A stretch of 64,000 bases of DNA from Echinometra lucunter (lineage: Eukaryota > Echinodermata > Echinoidea > Camarodonta > Echinometridae). The notes under the pieces are model-generated. The model did not search any database and had not been told where the DNA came from. It saw only the letters and a list, made by a program, of their open reading frames with translations. The DNA lies in NCBI GenBank assembly GCA_029962745.1, contig CM057165.1:156856-220855 (forward strand), in the 5' to 3' direction. Made by a program: the position numbers and the translations under genes. Positions 28,401 to 36,962 of the stretch are shown here, in pieces. Within the stretch, counting starts at the first letter, position 1. Every line of letters begins with the position of its first letter.

Positions 28401-31400
28401 TTTCCTGCATGCAATATTCCTAATAGTAAACCTTCAAATCCAAGTTGAAATCGTATCTCTTTTAATAATACTTGACACTAGGACACTCATCTGAACTCTC
28501 TAATCTTTCTGGTATGCCTCGGAATAGACTATTTCTGGATAGACGGTGCCATGCAAATGCCTATTATTATTATTATTATTATGAAAGTGTTAAGTATGTT
28601 AACTCTTCATAATATATCTGTCTTATATCTCTGCAATCTCTCTTCAGGCCAAACTTCGCAGGAAGATCATGGACTTGGAGGATGAACTCCAAGCCAAGAA
28701 AGATCGCATCGATGAACTCAACAACGCAGGAAGAATCAAGGATGGTTTGATCAAGGTAAGATGTTCTTGTTGGAAAATGTTTGAACCAGGAATGAGCCTG
28801 CCTGATAATCATCTATATTCAAAATCTAATTGGACACGTTTAAATGAACTACTTGAGATGTCAGACTTTAGACATTATCAAGTGAATGACTGTTTAGAAT
28901 GACCGTTGATTTTTGTCAAACCTTCTTTACAAACTTCCATGTAGTCTTTTCGTTGTAGGTTCTTTAATAGCCTAGTAACAGTATATTATCAAGTTAAAGA
29001 TCCATTCGATCATGAGAAGCTATGAACATGGTCATTGGTTATTCAGAATTTCAAAATTAAAAATCATGCCATAATGTGTTCATCTATCTGGAAAATATAA
29101 GCTTTGTCCCTGGTTGTAGCTTATCAATTCTCTTCCGTTTTATGTATATGCTGCAGGAACTGAAGATAGAGAACAGCAGACTTCTAAGCAATGACCAGTC
29201 CCCCAGAGGTAGTGATTCATCTGAACAGGTACGAAACTTTCTTTACCAATCAACCTTACCACTTAAGGCTTGTTCAGATATGATGCGACAACCCCTCCCC
29301 CCCAGTTTTTTTCTGTATTAAGTGAATGGGATACGAGACGGCAAAGGAAAAAAAAAAACAAACCCTGAGGCAGGAGGAATATTTTTTGCCTCCCGGCAGT
29401 AAAAAGCTGTGGACCATTCAAATTCTTAAAAAGTTAGCGCAAAATATGATGTCATGAGTTTGTCTGCGCAACTTTTCACAAAAGTATCTTTTCTTTGAGC
29501 TTTGATGCGTTCATTAATATAAGTGCCATAGTTTGCTGCCCCATATCTGAAAACTAAACAAACATGGGGGTTTGTCACGTCATGTCTGAACAAGCCTTTA
29601 CTGATGATTTAGAAATGAATGCCTTCAGACAATGCAATTTACATTTACAATATTTTGATTTGCAATACAGGAGTAAGCAATCACATCTTGAAAACTTTTC
29701 TTGACTGTCTTCTACAGTCTGCTTAGTGGTACATATAGCAAGCTGACTTTGAATACTCATTGTTTTCCCCTCATCTATAGCTTCAACAGCTCATGCAAGA
29801 GCAGATCCGAGAGCTTAGTCGCCTGACCAACGCCCTGCACTCCAACCTTCCCCTCAACGTCAACATCACCCACCAGAGTGAGACCGGTAGCAACCGGGGA
29901 GGATCTCATGACGATGGGGACAGGGGAAGCCTGAGGGACGTCCTAGGGGCTGAGCTTGCTGCTATGCAGACTCTCAGGAGGCAGATCGAAGAGGGTGTGG
30001 GTAGGAGAAATGATAATCATCTACATGTGGTGATAGACAGGCAAGGCGCAGTGCAGTCATCGACAACCAGTGGTGTAGGTAGCGGAGTCGGCAGTGATAG
30101 CAATGGTGAATATATTGTCAATAATAGACTTTTTGGCAAATTTATCTTGTGATAAACAAGTTATCCAGTAAAGTATGTTTACTACTCTTCTATTACATTT
30201 GTCACAAGTGTTCTTAAATTTCGGAAAATAAGAATTAACTGTATATTGACTAACATATGTCAGACAGAAAATGAACTCATTTCAAAATCTTACTAATATA
30301 CTTTTGCAGTTTTAGTTGATGATACAAAAAGACATTCCCTTGAAACATATACCTATGTCCAACTTTTCTCTTCAGATGTTTCGCCAACTATCACCACAGC
30401 CAGCGAAGCACAGCGCAGGAGCTTTGGAGTCGGCCATGACCCCGAGGGCATGCAACCACCTCTCTTCTCCCAAGACACAGGCCACAAGTCTAGTTTCAGC
30501 CTAGAAGACCTATCATATCCCACCTCTGCTACTAAAGAGGAGCTCCAGAGAGAGGTGATGGATCTGCGCTCCCAGCTCAAGGAGTCCAGGCAGAGGCAGC
30601 AGACCCTTGAGAAGCGGTTAGAGCGAGAGGAGCTTGAAAGCTTGAGGAGTATTCCTGGACATGACCTGACCGATCCCACCGCTGCCACCCGAGAGGAGCT
30701 CCAGCGGGAGGTGTCTGATCTCCGCTCAAAGCTCCTGGATGCCAGGAGGAGGTACCAATCCCTCGAGAAGAGGATAGAGAGGGAGGAACTGGAGAGCCTC
30801 AGGAGTGTTCCTGGCCAGGAGACAGATGGTGATCCTCAGGTCATCTCTGGACTTCAGAAGGATCTGACAGGGCTGAGGAAGAAGCTAAGAGAGAGTGAGA
30901 GGCAGAACACCACCCTAAAACAGCAGCTTGATGCAGCATTACTTAATCAAGCAAGCAGTGACAGTTCAGGTAATAATGTGTGTAAAATCGCCTTGAATCT
31001 TCTTTGTGTTATGACTATGACAAGAAAATACCGGAGAGTCAACAAACTTCTATATAGTAAGAATATAATTCCCACAATTTTTATACACTGTCCTCTGTAT
31101 TTTGTGCATTTGGTAGTTCAGATGATATTGGCCAAGCTTAGTGTATACAAGAAGAACAAGAAGATAAGTCCTGATAGTATTACGTTGATGAGACATTGAT
31201 TTGATGACATTCCACACCTAGAATCTGTTGAATGAAAATATTTTACCATTATTTTTCAGGAGACCACGTTGTTCCAATTTTGAAACAACAGCTTGATCAA
31301 GCTAAAGCACTGCTAGAAGAGAAGAATCACAAACTACAGGCAGCCGAACAGCAGAATGCTGCCCTTCGTCATCATCTTGGCATCGGTCCAGAATCTCCTC

Positions 31401-34400
31401 CAGAGTCTGGTAGAGATCTTCTGGATAACCTGAAGCTGAAAAATGAACAACTAGCCTCTCAGCTCCAAGAAGCAGTAGAACGCGCACAGGGGAGACAACA
31501 AGGTAGCCAAAATAAGTATGGGCAGACATCAGTGGGTGCTTCAGCAGAAGGTGCGCAGGTCGCACTTCTCCAGAAGAAGCTGGACAAAGCACAGAATTTG
31601 ATTGAGCTTCTGAAGAGGCATATTCGTCTTAATAACTCTGGAGCAGAAGGACAGGAGAGAGAGTTTAATCCAGAGTTAATTGTGGATATGGCGAAGGAAA
31701 TTGAACGGTTGCGTAAGGAGCTGGACTCTGTGCAGGACCAGGGACAGCCTACTCTTGATGAAGTAGACAATTCTAGTAGGGCAAGGCTAGTGAGAGATGC
31801 TTCAGGTTCTACTGAGGCTGCCATGCCTCCATCACTGCATAAGCAGTTGGAGAAAGCCCAGATGGAGATGAATGCTATAAAGAGAAGGTTCAAAGCTTTG
31901 ACTCTTAAGCTTCATGCCACAGAAGGCACCGTCCATCAGCAGGCTGAACGTATCAAACGTTACAGAAGACAGCTTCACAACATGGGACTACCAGTCCCAG
32001 GTACCCCTAAGCGTGTCAGCAGTGACTCTAACCTGCTGAATGCATCTACTTTTGCTCAAGCTAACCGGCGCTTGTCTGCTGTTTCTCTGTCACAAATCCC
32101 CAGTTCTGATGATGACAGGGACAGCACTTCTTCGGCCAGCTTGACACCATCTGAAAGAAGCGTGAGTGCTACTGATGTAACGTTTGCTGGGCTTGGTCTG
32201 ACCAACGACACCGATGAGCTCAAAGAGCAGGTTGCGGTCCTCAAGAAGCAGTTGAAGAGATGCCGCCATGTCATCCGCAAGCTCCAGGTCCGTATTCAAA
32301 ATGGCGGATTGAGCCGCCCAACCAGTCCATCCCGTGATCCATCAGACCCGAACCCTTGGTTTGAGCTTGTTGCTAACAGAGCAGCCTTTGAGCGTCTTCA
32401 ACAGGACCTGGAGAATGTCACAAGTCAACTGGAGAAGGTCATGGATGCCAATGCCTCCCTCCAAGACCGCAACCAGGAGCTTCTGTCAGAACTTTTGGAG
32501 CTTCAGACCCAAAAGCAGAACTCTTTCAGTGAAGAGGTCATCAGATCGCAGGAGCTTGAGATCGGACGTCTCCATGAACAGCTAGCAGAGCTTCGCAGCC
32601 TGATGGGCGTCCTCACCAACATGTTGACGGAGGCCTTGGGGATTCTGAAGGGATTGGAGAAGGATAATAAGACAGCCATGGGAGGAGCATACTCTGAGAG
32701 GGTGACTGTCATGGAAGAGAGGTTGAAGGATGGCACTGAAGTGGTGGATACCATCAAACGACTCATTGGAGGCATGCAAAATTCATTCTTCACATTGTTT
32801 CTAGATTCTTTCCTTTTGTATTCTGATCTGTTAGAATCTATGTCTTTTTATTTCATATTCAATTTATTGTTTTGATAAAGACAGGCATTGAATCAATAAC
32901 TAGTGAAATTAAGCTTTGGAATAAAGTATGTGTGCATACTTGTATGTGCTATTGAAATGTTTTTGTCTTTTTACTTTTTTTAATGGATATACATGTATCT
33001 TGAATTTCTTTTCTGAGCAATATAAGGCAGTGAAGATGATCAGTGAATCTTATTTCTCAAAATGCATGTAGCAAAGCCAGTCTGTACTATTTTTCTTGTA
33101 TTTTCTTATATGCTTCATCAATATTTTTTTCCCCTTTCAGATGAATCACAATTTGGAAGAAGACACAGTGAGGAAGATGTCAGGGAGCTTTTTTCAGACA
33201 GGTAACTATGAAAACATTCAGTAGAATTCAGTCAAAGCTTTTAAGACTGCTCTTCAGCCATCTTGTTGTCTCCCTCCACAATGATATTATGTATTTCTTT
33301 GTTTTCTGTCCTGATTAGATTTTGTTCATAATTTGTATCTTTTTAAATATTGGTGGAAGGAGGTGGGTATCATTGTGGAAATAAAAATGAATTGAATTGA
33401 TTGATATTTATTTGTAGGTTGCGAGTGAAAGATGAGCAAATGCAGCAGTTGAGGGATGAAATCAGAGGACAGCAGAAGCTAAACAGAGAACTTCAAGAGA
33501 TATTACACAATAACCAACTCAAGGCTGACAGCATGAAAGAGGAACTGAAAAGGTATCTTTTTCTTTTATCATGTCATGCTGTCCTTTTAAGACTTTGTCC
33601 TGAAAGGATAATGTGTATTCACTGACATGTTGAGAGAAGTGACAAAATATCCCATGAATCCTACCAGGTACCCCATTACTACACCCGAGTTGAGAAGGGC
33701 AAATTTAGATTAATGTCTTGTCAAATGTGCTTTCAGACTGCACTGTTCATCAAAATTACAGTTCTCAATATTACCTCATGGCTATTATTTTTTACCTAGT
33801 GGCTTTAATTTTACCCAAGAATCCCTCAAAGTGGTCATTGTTTTTGCGCTATGTTTTTGCGCTATGCGCATAACTCAGTTTTTATTTGAAATACATAAAA
33901 TGTGATAGTATTGTTTGAGACCAGTGATACTTTTAGTAGCAGAGACTGATTAGTTTGTCACAGCTGGGCATTTGACAAATTTTGAAAGTTTGAAGGTCTG
34001 TAAAAAATATGTAATGATATGTGGGGAGCTAGTTTGTATTTGAAATATGATAAAATTTGGTTACCTTTATTGTGTATTTATCAAGAATTCATAAGATGAT
34101 CAATGTCACCGAGGGACAAAATGTCACTCTTAACTGATCTGGGCCCTGTTTCATAAAACTTGTTATCAGTAACAACTGCCACATTTCTATGACAAATTTG
34201 CTCTCAGCCAGTCAGGTGCAAGGATTTCTGTAGCTTATAACAGTTATTGCACCTTGTTATTGATATCAAGTTTAAAGAAACTGGGCCTAGGCTGACCAAG
34301 TGCCTGTAGGTTCATCATGGTGTGTAAGTCTTATCTTTTTGTCATTACCTATGTCTTGTGTAGATTGAAATCTGATCATAGTCGGGACACCAAGCTGCAG

Positions 34401-36915
34401 GAAGATCTGGAGAGCCAGAGAAGACAGAATCAAGATATGCAGGAGATCTTACGTAGACAAGAGCAAAGAGCAGAGACTGCAAGGAAGGACCTAGAAAGGT
34501 ATGAATATTACTTCTAGTCCATGTTACCTGAAAGTACCATTGCCCCCATAGTCACTAATTTTACACTGGCTATGGCAGAAGCAGAAAGTATAATGCTGCT
34601 CGCAGTGACTCAAGTTGAATATTTTCCTCTTTAGTATCTCTTGCCAAGTTTAACTCTCTGAGAGTTTGCAAGTGTTTCGTAGATTGTACACAGATGGTTT
34701 GCTGATTTTTATTGAACGATCTATTGAGTTCAGATATGTACTTTGATGTAAACTACCCTTCAACAGTTTGCAGCAGACTGTCCACAAAGTGCTTGGTATT
34801 AAATCCAGAAATGCACGTTGAATTGGAAACAAGAGGTAATTACACTCTAATTCCATGTTGCTGTTACACTTTTAATTTCTGTGACCCTCCATATCATACC
34901 ATTGGTCCTACATTACTTTTACAAGGGAACATGCGAATGTTAATTATGTTGTCATTATTACACTTAAGGCTTGTTCACATATGAAGTGACAAGCCCCAGC
35001 AGAGCTTGCAGGGTTCCTTGCGTGTGAATGAATGGTATATGAGGCGGGGGAAAAAAAAACCGCTGAGGCGAGAGACATCTTTTTTCCTCCTGGTGGCAAA
35101 AAGGTGTGGACCAATCAAATTCTTGTAAAGTTAGTGCAAAAATGTGATGTCTCGAGTTTGTCTGCGCAAATTTTAGCAGAATTCCCCATTATTTGAGCCT
35201 AAACTAGTATTGATGCATTAATGCACATCTCATTATCACGAGTGGTATGGTTTTAGAAAAAAAACAAAAATTGGGGGGCTTTTCCGGGGGTTTGATGGTG
35301 AATATCTGTATGAACCTTTACCATGGCATTACATTGCCTTCCATATTTAATGATTGGTCTATCTTCTGTTGCAGGGAGTATGAGAAAGAAATCATCATCT
35401 TACAAGATAGACTGGAAGAAGCTAGGAAGATGAATGAGAGACATAGAGAGAAGAAGAAGAAAACATCACCATCTGGCTCAGAAAATTCAGATGGTAAGCA
35501 TTTCTTTATCAGCCATATCACTTTTACTATACTTAGCCGTAGATTGGAGATTTCTGCTGTCCAGCGAAAAAAAAACAAAAACAAAACTGATTTGTTTCAA
35601 AATTGACTTTTTCTTCATATTGTTGAGTTTTTACTATGCTCAACATGATAATGAAGATATTAAGGTCACATGACCCCAATTATCGAAATGGAGACATAAA
35701 AAAGAAGCAAGTCAATATATTTCCACTTGAAATGGTGACTTCTTTTCTTCATTTACTAAGAAACTCATTCTGCAGAGTTGCTTCCTTTTGTGATTGGACA
35801 GCAGATTTGACGTCTGTCTTTGTAAGTTTGATAACTATTACACTGCTAGTGTGAAGTATGTTGTTTGTTTTGCACTCATGCATTTTTCTGTGATGGGTGC
35901 TACGTGTACATCGGAACTCAAGGGGCAGGGGGGAGGGATTATTTTCCATTTAATATCCTCTTGAGATAAGATCTTATCTGTTCTGATGTAGAGTACCAAA
36001 GCTTCTGTATTTCAGGATGTTGAGCATCAGTCATGAAACTAAGAAAAACTGTGGCTCATTGTGCCATCTAACGTTGGTCTTCAGCAACCAAGCCCTTCAA
36101 ATAGCACTTGGAATGAAATACGATATACATGTCCTCTAGTGGTCTATTTTCAAGCTATTCCCTCATTTTGTTGCATGTCATGTAAAATGCCTGTCAGTAG
36201 ATCAGTGTCTTAATTGCTTATATGCAGGTCAAGGTAGAATTTACTTATACGAGACAAACATCAAACTGACGACCGAGAATAGCTCTCTCCAGAGACGTCT
36301 CGCAGAACAGGAAGACAGTACCCTCAGGATTAAAGCAGAACTGGATAGAGCAAACAAAGAAATCAAAAGGTATGCCCCCATCATTGTACATGTATCGCCG
36401 AAGTGATGCAATGGAAAATAAGGTACTCAAGGTATAGAATGGTGAAAATAAAGTATTTATCTGAATTATCATTCTGACATGAAATGGAGTAAACTAAAGG
36501 CCCGTTCAAGTATAAGGGGGGGGGGGGGAGGGGGGAGGTGTTCCAAGGTTTTTAAGGGCATTTTATAACATGCAAGTGAATGAGTGCAAGACATTTTAAG
36601 AGCAATCCATTGTTACATCATTACCATGCAGTTTGTACGCCCCAAAAAATGCATTAAAAACCCCATGGTTTCCCTCCTCATATCTAAACAAGCCTTTTTT
36701 AATATGAGAGTATTTAAAATATATTATTTGTATGAAGGGTTTTGATCCAGCATGTAACAATGTTGTATCTCGTTGTGTGCGGAAATGTACCCAGATGACC
36801 TGAAGTTTTAAAAGCAGTATCAGAGTTTGTTGTATGGGAATGCATAAAAGATTGTGTAAACAATAGCCTAGTATGTAAAGGCTAAGACAATTACTGATAT
36901 ATATTTTATAAACTC

Positions 36916-36962
<47 letters not shown>

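Noticed and set aside
30450..30960. Possible Olduvai (DUF1220) repeats, known from human PDE4DIP relatives
   Set aside because: The tandem units are plain coiled coil and lack the Olduvai-type sequence as I know it.
31302..31893. Minus-strand frames over exon 26 (and the mirror frames 47908-48418)
   Set aside because: Antisense shadows of a long coding exon; no motifs of their own.
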